Positions 25,992-34,330 of a stretch of DNA of 64,000 nt are shown piece by piece (the stretch's first letter is position 1; each line of letters begins with the position of its first letter). The notes under the pieces were generated by a model that was not told where the DNA came from, did no database searches, and saw nothing but the letters and a program-made list of their open reading frames with translations. Position numbers and translations under genes: made by a program. The DNA comes from Senimuribacter sp049852125. Its GTDB lineage: Bacteria > Bacillota > Clostridia > Peptostreptococcales > Anaerovoracaceae. The stretch lies in NCBI RefSeq assembly GCF_049852125.1, contig NZ_CP187532.1, positions 1,054,001 to 1,118,000 on the forward strand. Reading direction: 5' to 3'.

Positions 25992-26657
25992 CTATTTAAT
26001 CTCAATATTCATTGCTGCAAAGGCATCTATCAGATTGCATCGTTTGATTGCCCAGTGTTCTAAATCAAGTTCGTTCCGTAGTGGTGCGGATGCCATATGT
26101 AAAAGGCTGATATTCTGGTTTAATATCTGCTGCGGGAATGCCTGGAATCCGTTAAAACGTATTTTTATGACTTCGCCTTGCGGTACAATGTCACATATCC
26201 TTCCTACAAGCGCCGGATGTCCCGGTTCTGTTTCCTTGTAACGAATATTGCGTTTTGCAAAAATGCAAGGCATCAATTTGAGTTCGGCTATATTGTCCAA
26301 ACTAAGCATCCTGTACTTATCCCGGATTTCAGCTGGCGTGTGCTTTTGCAGGGCACGGTCTTTTGCAATTGAGAATGTGCCATCGCTATATTCCTCATTT
26401 TCCAACACGAAGAGGCAGTAACAGTCTTTGCTGAGCGATGCCCATTCCATGGCGTGTGTTACAGGATTTTCTGAGGGCGTTAATCTGAATATGCCGCCTA
26501 ACAGCTCAGACAGTTCGGTGCTGCTCACATTGATATTGATTGGGCCGCTGTTCTGTTGAATCTGAATGCCATCCCCTTGGTTTACCAATATGTTAGGATT
26601 GGCTGTTTTGGCGAGCGCAGACGTTAGTTCTGATGGAATGAGTTGATTATTGTCCAT
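25992..26657 (-). CDS. Uncharacterised protein with N-terminal GIQI motif
   Basis: A 221-residue protein of unknown family. Residues 22-42 carry NQGDGIQIQQNSGPININ, a Gly/Asn-rich stretch very like the C terminus of the neighbouring 295-residue protein. The remainder looks globular and soluble, without membrane segments. GAGGAGGTG precedes the ATG. It ends 9 nt before the ATPase gene, so translation of the two is probably coupled. It may be the middle component of a three-gene ATPase system. Confidence 0.6.
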   Translation of the reverse strand: MDNNQLIPSELTSALAKTANPNILVNQGDGIQIQQNSGPININVSSTELSELLGGIFRLTPSENPVTHAMEWASLSKDCYCLFVLENEEYSDGTFSIAKDRALQKHTPAEIRDKYRMLSLDNIAELKLMPCIFAKRNIRYKETEPGHPALVGRICDIVPQGEVIKIRFNGFQAFPQQILNQNISLLHMASAPLRNELDLEHWAIKRCNLIDAFAAMNIEIK

Positions 26658-26730
26658 TAAACACCTCCTCGCTAAATATCATGTTTGCTATCTACAGCTG
26701 CTATGGGCGGAATAACCGTATGCTACACCG

Positions 26731-27618
26731 TTAGCTATCCTTTGTGTTTCGCTGCGGTGACAGGTTAATCGTTCCGTAATTTACACCAATCTGGATTCCG
26801 TTGCCACTATTGATAAATACAGACTGGTTTGCGGTTTTTGTTTCCACTTTTTCGGAGCAGTTATCTATGATTTCTGTTTCGGCATATTCTGGTTCGATTT
26901 CCTGTTCTTCGCCAGTTTCTTGTTCATCAGCAAGTGTGACTGCTTCAGCCGAAGTATACCAATCAACGTAGACTTTCAGGGAATTTCCAAACGGGAAATC
27001 CTTCTTGGCTTTGCGTTCTTGGCCTTCCTTTTTGATTCCTAATACGTCCAGTGTAGGCAACCCGGATATATTGTCGGTGCGGTGCGTCAGTATGTAATGA
27101 ACCACGCCTGTTAAAAAAGGCTGGAAATCAAGGCGATCTATTCCATTTAGGTCAGACTTTGAAAAGAATGAGCCGTTCCGTAGCACAAAAAAGGGTGTGC
27201 TTTCATCAATGTCGTCCTGCCCGATCATATCAAGCAGTACCCTTACAAGCCACGCTGCTTTTGAGGGATCAAGGAAATCCTCCGAAAACTTCACCATCCG
27301 TGAGAGAGCGACGCTGTAATTGTTCTTTATATCGTAATCATAGCTGCTGATAACAGCCTGTTCATTGATTGGAATGCTCGTGCTGCCATTGATCTTACAT
27401 TCTCGAAACTGTGAAGTGTCCTTCTTCAGGCTGCCGCCGTTAGCGTGTGTATAATTGCCGGTGATTGCCTGAATCAATCCTTCCATCATTTCAGGATCAG
27501 TTAAATGGTCTTTTACTCCGTTTTCCCGCTCCCTTGCGTTGGATCTCGGCTTCTTTGTCTGCACAAGCAGAAAGAAGAGAGTGCCTCCGCAGAGGTATGG
27601 AACTTTTTTATTCTCCAA
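26731..27618 (-). CDS. Conserved protein of unknown function (VPYLCGG family) with C-terminal GIQI motif
   Basis: This 295-residue protein starts KKVPYLCGGTLFFLLVQTKK, a beginning I recall from many clostridial and streptococcal accessory regions but to which no function is attached. Residues 266-287 hold NSGNGIQIGVNYGTINLS, matched in the next gene's N terminus. The start is a TTG with GAGAGG 7 nt upstream. It is the first gene of the minus-strand defence unit; the region upstream should hold the unit's promoter. Confidence 0.6.
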   Translation of the reverse strand: MENKKVPYLCGGTLFFLLVQTKKPRSNARERENGVKDHLTDPEMMEGLIQAITGNYTHANGGSLKKDTSQFRECKINGSTSIPINEQAVISSYDYDIKNNYSVALSRMVKFSEDFLDPSKAAWLVRVLLDMIGQDDIDESTPFFVLRNGSFFSKSDLNGIDRLDFQPFLTGVVHYILTHRTDNISGLPTLDVLGIKKEGQERKAKKDFPFGNSLKVYVDWYTSAEAVTLADEQETGEEQEIEPEYAETEIIDNCSEKVETKTANQSVFINSGNGIQIGVNYGTINLSPQRNTKDS

Positions 27619-28018
27619 ATTTCTGCCTCTCGTTCAAAAGTAACGTTATCCACCAAAGTAACCTCTCAAAGGTATTGACGGAAACGGTATCTACTATAGG
27701 TTTTAAGTGTAATCGAAAAGAACCTCTGCACATCGCAAAAGATTTTATTTTGTTATATCACACATCTGTGGAAATGTCTACAGCTTCTGCGAAAAAATAT
27801 TTTGCGAAAGCAGACAAAAAATCGAAAAGGCAAAAATTCAATTCACAACAATTAAATCTCTTAGTCCGAGATGGCCATCAGGATGGAGGGATGCATAAGA
27901 GTTTCAAGGCACAGCGATAAAGGCTGTGTATGGAATGAAGATGCTCCCACCGTGGTTTCGTGCGCCCATTTTCGGTTGTCGGAGTCCGTGGTTATCTTCG
28001 CCGTAGGCTCTTTTTGTG
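27619..28018. other. Gene-free border between defence island and prophage
   Basis: No credible gene is seen in these 400 bases. ACTATA at 27692-27697 reads TATAGT on the minus strand and could be the -10 box of the unit starting at 27618, but no good -35 is paired with it. The prophage's left end probably lies in this stretch; no att repeat could be recognised because the other end is outside the window. Confidence 0.4.
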
Positions 28019-28046
28019 TCCTTCCGTACCGCTCGGACGGAAAGGA
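28019..28046 (+). promoter_or_regulatory. Hairpin covering the ribosome site of the sigma-like gene
   Basis: TCCTTCCGT (28019-28027) can pair with ACGGAAAGGA (28037-28046) with one bulged A. The right arm contains the GGAAAGGA ribosome site 6 nt before ATG 28053, so folding would hide it. Confidence 0.45.
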
Positions 28047-28052
28047 CAATCT

Positions 28053-28649
28053 ATGAAAACCAAAAAGACGCCACAAGCAAAAAGAGGAACCTACAAACTG
28101 TTTGATGACAACGGGATATTCGTAATGGAGTACAAGCCGGGAAAGGACGGGGTGACCGAAGTGGACATCCTTAACCTCCACAAGATGGACGACCACGAGG
28201 TTTATGTCAATGCCAAGGAAAACAGGCTTCCGGAGTGGTATCAGCCTGTCTATGAGGAATGGAAGGCAAAATTTATTGCTGATTTCAGGGAGCGGTACGG
28301 CAGGGAGCCATTTGCGGATGAAATTCCCGGCAGACACCGTATTCTGGAATCCCTGGACGGGCAGACCGATCCTGACGGCGATGGCTTGGGCGACAGCAGC
28401 CGCCTGGAGGAGCAGCTGTCTATATCGGATGAGGAAGAAGTCCCAGACACGATCATCCGTCTGCGGGAGCTTGTGGCGGCAATGCCGGAACAGTGGCAGA
28501 AAGTCTACCGGCTTGTATTTATGAAGGGGCTGTCTAAAGCAAAAGCTGGAAAAGAAATCGGAATCAGTGATGTCCGTGTCGGTCAGCTAGTGAAAAAGAT
28601 CAATGCCGCCATTGCCGGGGATGAGTTTTTGAAAAATTTATACAGATAG
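28053..28649 (+). CDS. Phage sigma-70-like regulator
   Basis: A 198-residue protein whose C terminus is sigma region 4-like: MPEQWQKVYRLVFMKGLSKA is followed by KEIGISDVRVGQLVKKI, a helix-turn-helix of the phage sigma/ArpU type. The N-terminal half is acidic and mixed, with no clear region 2. Start 28053 follows GGAAAGGA; longer in-frame extensions lack a site. As first gene of the prophage's early region it may switch on early or late phage promoters. Confidence 0.7.
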   Translation: MKTKKTPQAKRGTYKLFDDNGIFVMEYKPGKDGVTEVDILNLHKMDDHEVYVNAKENRLPEWYQPVYEEWKAKFIADFRERYGREPFADEIPGRHRILESLDGQTDPDGDGLGDSSRLEEQLSISDEEEVPDTIIRLRELVAAMPEQWQKVYRLVFMKGLSKAKAGKEIGISDVRVGQLVKKINAAIAGDEFLKNLYR

Positions 28650-28686
28650 CACTTCGGATTCCGCCATTTCCTTTTGCCTATAGGGG
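28650..28686 (+). repeat. Repeated phage intergenic element, copy 1
   Basis: CACTTCGGATT, then a GCC..TTTCCTTTTGCC stretch ending in TATAGGGG; the element recurs at 33444-33480 with a few changes. Both copies lie 40-60 nt before a gene start and may be a phage regulator site or promoter part. Confidence 0.6.
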
Positions 28687-28733
28687 TGTAAGGGGAAACG
28701 ATACAGTCCCTGCAGAAAGGAAGGCAACTGGAA

Positions 28734-28946
28734 ATGGCACTCAAACACAGAATCCGCATTAATGTCACGGATGAAAAATCCAGGACAAAGGTTCTGGAAG
28801 GAGCTGACCGCAGGCTGCCGGCGAGGCTTCTCCGTCTGCTTTTTGGAGAATTTTCAACGGTTTATCTGCTATCGCCCGGCCAGAGCGTGGAATCGGTAGA
28901 GGTACATGAAGTCAAAGGAGGGAAAAAGGAAAATGAGCAGGATTAA
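28734..28946 (+). CDS. Small phage protein of unknown function
   Basis: A 70-residue protein, basic in the middle (RRLPARLLRLLFGE) with an acidic, Lys-rich tail. I do not recognise the family. GGAAGG lies 9 nt before the ATG. It overlaps the next gene by 14 nt and belongs to the early operon that leads to the DUF2800 and DUF2815 genes. Confidence 0.6.
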   Translation: MALKHRIRINVTDEKSRTKVLEGADRRLPARLLRLLFGEFSTVYLLSPGQSVESVEVHEVKGGKKENEQD

Positions 28947-29304
28947 GATGCTTCTGAACGTCATCGAGGATGTTCGTTCTTTGGGAGACAGCCTGCAGGC
29001 ACTTGCAGATGCAATGGCAAGCGACGAGCCGAAGGAAGAACCGAAGAAGAAAACCAGGGCGAAAGCAGAGCCTAAGCCGGAACCGCCGAAGGCGCAGGAA
29101 CCTGCTCCTGCAGAAGCGGAGCCGGAAAAGAAACCGCTGACGCTGGAAGAAGTCCGTATGGTGCTGGCGGAAAAATCCCGTGCGGGATATACGGCGGAGG
29201 TCAGGAGCCTCATCACACAGCACGGAGCAGATAAGCTGTCGGATGTTGATCCAGCGGAATATGAAGCCCTGCTTGCGGAAGCGGAGGTGCTGGGAAATGG
29301 GTAA
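28933..29304 (+). CDS. Phage protein with Pro/Glu/Lys-rich linker, early operon
   Basis: The 123-residue product has a helical N terminus (residues 1-30), a charged Pro/Ala/Glu-rich linker (about 33-70) and a C-terminal helical domain (LTLEEVRMVLAEKSRAGYTA and later YEALLAEAEVLG). Relatives in phages of gut Clostridia are often mislabelled 'Rrp5'. Such C-terminal domains lie next to recombination proteins. ATG 28933 follows AAAGGAGG. It overlaps the DUF2800 gene by 8 nt. Confidence 0.6.
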   Translation: MSRIKMLLNVIEDVRSLGDSLQALADAMASDEPKEEPKKKTRAKAEPKPEPPKAQEPAPAEAEPEKKPLTLEEVRMVLAEKSRAGYTAEVRSLITQHGADKLSDVDPAEYEALLAEAEVLGNG

Positions 29305-30430
29305 ACACGCATTGCTCTCCGCATCCTCAAGCCACCGGTGGCTCGTCTGCCCGCCCTCCGCAAAGCTCTGTGCGGAAGTGGAGGACATGGGCAGCGAATA
29401 CGCCGCAGAGGGAACGGACGCACACAGCCTGTGCGAGTACAAGGTGCTGAAGTATCTTGGCAAAAAAGCGGAGAACCCCACTGCAAACCTGTCATTTTAC
29501 GATGATGAGATGGAGCGGTGCGCGGAGGACTATGCTGCCTACATTTCTGAAATCGTGGAGAAAGTGAAGGACACATGCGGGGATCCCGTGGTGCTTGTGG
29601 AACAGCGGCTTGATTTCTCCAGGTATGTGCCGGAGGGCTTCGGCACGGGTGACTGCCTGATCATAGCGGACGGGACGCTCCATGTGATTGATTTCAAGTA
29701 TGGCAGGGGCGTGGAGGTTTCCGCCCTGGAGAATCCGCAGATGATGTGCTATGCACTTGGCGCCCTGGAACTTTTTGATGGGATTTATGACATCACATCG
29801 GTCTGCATGGCAATCTACCAGCCGCGCCGGGAGAACATTAGTGTGTTCACAATGTCGAAGGCTGGCCTTTACCAATGGGCAGAGGAGACCCTCGCCCCTA
29901 TTGCAAAACTCGCCTATGACGGCGGGGGTGAATTCAAAGCCGGGGAACACTGCCGGTTCTGCAAGGTCAAAGCGACCTGCAGGAAAAGGGCGGAGTACAA
30001 CCTCGAACTGGCGAAGTACGACTTCGAGATGCCCGCTGAATTGGAAACAGCTGAGATTGCTGCCGTTCTTGCGAAAGCGGATGAACTGGCGGCTTGGGCG
30101 GCGGACGTGAAGGAATATGCTCTGGCGCAGGCGCTCGCAGGAGTGGAATATGACGGCTGGAAAGTGGTAGAGGGGCGCTCTAACCGCAGATACATCAATG
30201 AAACGGCAGCTGCAGATGTCGTAAAGCAGGAAGGTTTCGATCCGTTTGAACATAAGATCCTCGGCATCACGGCTATGACAAAGCTGCTCGGAAAAGCAAA
30301 ATTCGACAAGCTGCTCGGAAACCTGGTTGAAAAACCAAAGGGCAGGCCGACTTTAGTACCCATGTCGGACAGGCGGCCAGCTATGGATAATGCGGCAAAC
30401 GCCGCAGACGATTTTAAGGAGGAAAATTAA
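29297..30430 (+). CDS. DUF2800 phage protein, Cas4/RecB-like nuclease
   Basis: The 377-residue protein opens with HALLSASSSHRWLVCPPSAK, which is typical of DUF2800. A PD-(D/E)XK core is visible: TGDCLIIADGTLHVIDFKYG with the acidic and lysine residues in place. A cysteine cluster (CRFCKVKATC) further on suggests an Fe-S site as in Cas4. The family is thought to act as an exonuclease in phage recombination. GGAGGTG lies before ATG 29297. The DUF2815 gene starts right after its stop. Confidence 0.85.
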   Translation: MGKHALLSASSSHRWLVCPPSAKLCAEVEDMGSEYAAEGTDAHSLCEYKVLKYLGKKAENPTANLSFYDDEMERCAEDYAAYISEIVEKVKDTCGDPVVLVEQRLDFSRYVPEGFGTGDCLIIADGTLHVIDFKYGRGVEVSALENPQMMCYALGALELFDGIYDITSVCMAIYQPRRENISVFTMSKAGLYQWAEETLAPIAKLAYDGGGEFKAGEHCRFCKVKATCRKRAEYNLELAKYDFEMPAELETAEIAAVLAKADELAAWAADVKEYALAQALAGVEYDGWKVVEGRSNRRYINETAAADVVKQEGFDPFEHKILGITAMTKLLGKAKFDKLLGNLVEKPKGRPTLVPMSDRRPAMDNAANAADDFKEEN

Positions 30431-30994
30431 ATGGCAAATTTCACTAACCCGACAAAAGTTATCACAGGACCTGGCACCAGATGGAGCTATGCCAACGTGT
30501 GGCAGGCAAAGTCCATCAACGGCGGTGCGCCGAAGTTTTCCGTGTCGCTCATCATCCCGAAGTCGGACACGGCTACAATAAATAAGATCAAGGCGGCGAT
30601 CCAGGCTGCCTATGAGGAGGGAGAAAGCAAGCTGAAGGGCAATGGCAAGGCCGTCCCTGCTCTCTCTGTTCTGAAAACCCCGCTCCGTGACGGTGATCTG
30701 GAGCGTCCGGACGACGAAGCCTATGCCAATGCGTATTTTGTCAACGCCAACAGCAGCACGGCTCCCGGCATCGTGGACGCTGACCGCCAGCCTATCATAG
30801 ACACCTCGGAGGTGTACAGCGGCGTGTATGGCAGGGCAAGCATCAACTTCTACGCGTTCAACAGCAATGGAAACCGCGGCATTGCCTGCGGCCTGAACAA
30901 TCTTCAGAAGATCCGTGATGGAGAGCCGCTGGGCGGCAAGACCAGAGCCGAGGATGATTTTGCAGACGAGGGCAATGACGATTTTCTCTCATAA
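30431..30994 (+). CDS. DUF2815 phage protein, single-stranded DNA-binding type
   Basis: A 187-residue protein with the DUF2815 pattern: WSYANVWQAKSINGGAPKFS, the SLIIPKSD strand, and GVYGRASINFYAFN near the C terminus. The family has an OB-like fold similar to phage gp2.5 ssDNA-binding proteins. The last residues are acidic (DDFADEGNDDF), a usual partner-binding tail in ssDNA-binding proteins. It directly follows the DUF2800 nuclease and precedes the DNA polymerase. Confidence 0.85.
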   Translation: MANFTNPTKVITGPGTRWSYANVWQAKSINGGAPKFSVSLIIPKSDTATINKIKAAIQAAYEEGESKLKGNGKAVPALSVLKTPLRDGDLERPDDEAYANAYFVNANSSTAPGIVDADRQPIIDTSEVYSGVYGRASINFYAFNSNGNRGIACGLNNLQKIRDGEPLGGKTRAEDDFADEGNDDFLS

Positions 30995-31074
30995 ACAGAC
31001 AACATAACGGTGGGTGGCGGGAAAGTCCGATTTTGGACGCTCCCGCCGCTTTTACACGGAAAGGACCGTATATA

Positions 31075-33003
31075 ATGAAAAATTTAGAAATTGACATAGA
31101 AACATTTTCATCTGTGGATCTGTCCAAATGCGGCGTTTACAAGTATGCGGAAAGCCCGGATTTTGAAATACTCCTGTTCGGATATTCGGCGGACGGCGGG
31201 GATGTGAAAGTTGTTGACCTGGCCTGCGGCGAGGAAATCCCTGCGGGAATATTAGCGGCACTTGCGGACGAAAACGTGACCAAGTGGGCATATAACGCAA
31301 ATTTCGAGCGTGTCTGCCTGTCAAGCTGTCTGGGGGAATGGTTAGAGCCGGAATCGTGGAAATGCTCCATGGTCTGGTCGGCTTATCTCGGTCTCCCGCG
31401 GTCGCTGGAGGATGTGGGGGCGGCGCTTGGCTTGGAAAAGCAGAAGCTGTCGGAAGGGAAGGACTTGATTCGGTATTTCTGCGTACCCTGCAAGGCGACC
31501 AAGGCGAACGGCGGACGGATGCGGAACCTGCCGGAGCATGACAGGGAAAAGTGGGTGCGGTTCAAAGCATACAACCTCCGTGACGTGGAAACCGAAATGC
31601 AGATACAGCAGAGGCTTTCCAAGTTTCCCGTGCCGGATTTTGTGTGGGAGGAATACCATCTCGACCAGGAAATAAACGACCGGGGCATCGGCGTGGATAT
31701 GGGGATGGTCAGAAACGCGATCGTCATGGACGGGCGTTCCAAGGCGGAGCTGTCTGCGGCCATGAAGAGGCTGACGGGGCTGGAGAACCCAAACTCCGTG
31801 CAACAGATGAAGCAGTGGCTTGCAGGGAATGGGATGGGGACGGATTCACTGGATAAAAAAGCGGTGGCAGGGCTTCTGAAGGATGCGCCGGAGCCATTAC
31901 GGACGGTGCTGACGCTCCGGCAGCAGCTTGCTAAATCCTCCGTGAAAAAATACCAGGCGATGGAGAATGCGGTGTGTGCGGACAGCCGGGCGCACGGGAT
32001 GTTTGCCTTTTATGGCGCTAATAGGACCGGCCGGTACAGCGGGAAGATCATACAGCTGCAAAATCTCCCTCAGAACCATATCCCCGACTTGGAACAGGCG
32101 CGGGAGCTTGTGAAACGCGGGGATTATGACGCTCTGGAAATGCTCTATGAAGATATTCCCGACACGCTGTCCCAGCTCATCCGCACGGCATTTGTGCCGC
32201 AGGACGGAAGAAAATTCATTGTGGCGGATTTTTCAGCTATCGAAGCGAGGGTGCTTGCGTGGCTTGCCGGGGAAAAGTGGGTGTCGGAGGTGTTTGAAAA
32301 AGGCGGCGACATCTACTGCGAGACCGCCGCCCGCATGTTCCACTGCAGGGTGGAGAAGCACGGCGAGAATGCGGGGCTTCGGCAGAAAGGGAAGCAGGCC
32401 ACTTTGTCCTGCGGCTACGGCGGGGCGGTCGGCGCATTAAAGTCAATGGGCGCACTGGAAGCGGGGATGGCGGAGGATGAGCTGCAGCCGCTTGTGGACA
32501 GCTGGCGGGAAGCGAACCCCAATATCGTGCGGTTTTGGTGGGAAGTGGACTCCGCCGTGAAGGGATGCCTCAGGAAGAGGGACACCACGGAAACGCATGG
32601 CATAAAGTTTACTTACCAGAGCGGCATGATGTTCACAATCCTCCCATCAGGCAGATGGCTTGCCTATGTAAAGCCGCGCATCGGGGAGAACCGTTTCGGA
32701 GGGGAGTCCGTCACATACATGGGTACGGGCGGCACGAAGAAATGGGAGCGCCTGGAAACATTTGGCGGGAAGCTGGTGGAAAACATTGTGCAGGCGGTCA
32801 GCAGGGATATCCTCTGTTACGCCATGCGGACGCTTCGGAACTGCTCCATTGTCGCCCATGTGCATGATGAAATTATCATTGAATCGGACAGGAGGATGTC
32901 CGTGGAGGCTGTATGCGAACAGATGGGCAGGACGCCGCCCTGGGCAAAAGGGCTGCTGCTCCGGGCAGACGGTTATGAATGTCAGTTTTACCAGAAGGAT
33001 TAG
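31075..33003 (+). CDS. Phage DNA polymerase, family A
   Basis: A 642-residue polymerase. The 3'-5' exonuclease domain starts at once (EIDIETFSSVDL). The polymerase domain has motif A DFSAIEARVLAW, the O-helix-like KQATLSCGYGGAVGALKSMG and motif C VHDEIIIES. ATG 31075 was chosen because GGAAAGGA precedes it and the sequence begins with the exonuclease motif. The enzyme would copy the phage genome together with the VapE and DUF2815 products. Confidence 0.93.
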   Translation: MKNLEIDIETFSSVDLSKCGVYKYAESPDFEILLFGYSADGGDVKVVDLACGEEIPAGILAALADENVTKWAYNANFERVCLSSCLGEWLEPESWKCSMVWSAYLGLPRSLEDVGAALGLEKQKLSEGKDLIRYFCVPCKATKANGGRMRNLPEHDREKWVRFKAYNLRDVETEMQIQQRLSKFPVPDFVWEEYHLDQEINDRGIGVDMGMVRNAIVMDGRSKAELSAAMKRLTGLENPNSVQQMKQWLAGNGMGTDSLDKKAVAGLLKDAPEPLRTVLTLRQQLAKSSVKKYQAMENAVCADSRAHGMFAFYGANRTGRYSGKIIQLQNLPQNHIPDLEQARELVKRGDYDALEMLYEDIPDTLSQLIRTAFVPQDGRKFIVADFSAIEARVLAWLAGEKWVSEVFEKGGDIYCETAARMFHCRVEKHGENAGLRQKGKQATLSCGYGGAVGALKSMGALEAGMAEDELQPLVDSWREANPNIVRFWWEVDSAVKGCLRKRDTTETHGIKFTYQSGMMFTILPSGRWLAYVKPRIGENRFGGESVTYMGTGGTKKWERLETFGGKLVENIVQAVSRDILCYAMRTLRNCSIVAHVHDEIIIESDRRMSVEAVCEQMGRTPPWAKGLLLRADGYECQFYQKD

Positions 33004-33017
33004 GCAGGGGGTGTGCG

Positions 33018-33344
33018 ATGGGACGGTTGCGGATTGAATACGGGACGGGATACATGGAGCTTATTGTGGAAACATTCTTCCCCTGCAAGATGCCGGCGAT
33101 GAAGAAGGCCGCAAGGCTCATCAATCAATACTGCACGGATGAGACAAGGGCGGGGCTGCTCTCGGAGTTGCGGGAGATGGCGGACGGGTATAAGGCGCTT
33201 TGTGATATGTACAGGCAGAAGATGGAAGAGCTTCCAGAGGGATCGCCCGCATACTGGCGCTGGAGGGCGCAGTTTAACAAGACGGAAGCCCTCCGAAAAC
33301 GGATGAAGCGAAATATCGGCGTGATAGACTCAAAGGCAGAATAA
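33018..33344 (+). CDS. Small phage protein of unknown function
   Basis: A 108-residue, mostly helical protein (MKKAARLINQYCTDETRAGL; the C-terminal half is charged). No family is recognised with confidence. It lies 14 nt after the polymerase gene, with an AGGGGG site before the ATG, and is closed by a terminator. It may be the last gene of the replication operon. Confidence 0.6.
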   Translation: MGRLRIEYGTGYMELIVETFFPCKMPAMKKAARLINQYCTDETRAGLLSELREMADGYKALCDMYRQKMEELPEGSPAYWRWRAQFNKTEALRKRMKRNIGVIDSKAE

Positions 33345-33350
33345 CGGAAC

Positions 33351-33394
33351 GGGCGTCTGCTTTCCCATACAAGGGAACGGATGCCTGTTTTTTT
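33351..33394 (+). terminator. Terminator after the early replication operon
   Basis: GGGCGTCTGCTTTCCC can pair with GGGAACGGATGCCT across a short loop, followed by seven T (33388-33394). Confidence 0.7.
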
Positions 33395-33443
33395 GCACAT
33401 CAAATCAGGCCGGCACAGTTTTGGACTAAAAATTTTTTCGGGT

Positions 33444-33480
33444 CACTTCGGATTTGGCAGATTTCCTTTGCCTATAGGGG
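33444..33480 (+). repeat. Repeated phage intergenic element, copy 2
   Basis: CACTTCGGATTTGGCAG, then ATTTCCTTTGCCTATAGGGG. Same element as at 28650-28686, here 50 nt before the antirepressor gene. Confidence 0.6.
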
Positions 33481-33529
33481 CAGGAGGCAGATCAGATGCC
33501 TTACTTTTTAGAAAACGGAGGTAATTCGT

Positions 33530-34330
33530 ATGCATGAATTACAGACATTCAGCAATGCAGAGCTTGGTTCTGTAAGAACGGTGACTATAAATGGCGAGCC
33601 TCATTTTGTGGGCAGGGATGTAGCGGCAGCTTTGGGCTACAGCAATCCAAGAGACGCCCTTGCAAAGCACGTCGATGATGAAGATAAGGGGGTAGCGAAA
33701 TGCGACACCCCTGGCGGTATCCAGGAATTTTCTGTTATCAGCGAGAGCGGCCTTTACAGCCTCATCCTCTCAAGCAGGCTGCCGTCGGCGAAGAAATTCA
33801 AACGCTGGGTGACTTCAGAGGTGTTGCCTGCCCTCCGGAAGCACGGTGTGTATGCGGTGGACGAAATACTCGCAGACCCCGATACCATGATCGCGGCCCT
33901 GACAGAACTGAAAGCGGAGCGGGAACGCTCCAGAACGCTGGCGCAGACCGTCGCTGTCCAGCATCAGCAGATTACGGAGATGAAGCCGAAAGCGAGTTAT
34001 TACGACGTGGTGCTGAACTGCAGGGATCTGGTGGCAATCTCGGTCATCGCAAAGGACTACGGCTGGTCGGCAAACCGCATGAACCAGTACCTTCATGAAA
34101 AAGGCGTGCAGTACAAGCAGGGGAATAAAATCTGGCTGCTGTACCAGAAATACGCAGAAAAAGGATATACCAGCACCAAGACGCACAGCTATCCGGCAAA
34201 CGATGGCACCGTCCACACGAAGGTGCATACTTACTGGACGCAGCAGGGGCGGCTGTTCATTTACGGCCTGCTTAAGGCGGACGGCATCCTGCCCACGATG
34301 GAAAGGGAGGACGGATGCGATGATCGGTAA
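33530..34330 (+). CDS. Phage antirepressor (BRO-N plus KilAC/ANT)
   Basis: The 266-residue protein has an N-terminal BRO domain (HFVGRDVAAALGYSNPRDAL ... SESGLYSLILSSRLPSAKKF) and a C-terminal ANT/KilAC domain (ISVIAKDYGWSANRMNQYL). Such proteins bind DNA or the phage repressor and favour lytic growth. CGGAGG precedes the ATG. The next gene overlaps its 3' end by 11 nt. It begins a second early unit after the terminator and repeat element. Confidence 0.9.
   Translation: MHELQTFSNAELGSVRTVTINGEPHFVGRDVAAALGYSNPRDALAKHVDDEDKGVAKCDTPGGIQEFSVISESGLYSLILSSRLPSAKKFKRWVTSEVLPALRKHGVYAVDEILADPDTMIAALTELKAERERSRTLAQTVAVQHQQITEMKPKASYYDVVLNCRDLVAISVIAKDYGWSANRMNQYLHEKGVQYKQGNKIWLLYQKYAEKGYTSTKTHSYPANDGTVHTKVHTYWTQQGRLFIYGLLKADGILPTMEREDGCDDR

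Noticed and set aside
27871..28056. Short open frames at the prophage border
   Set aside because: They lack ribosome sites and merge into the region before the sigma-like gene; composition changes within them.
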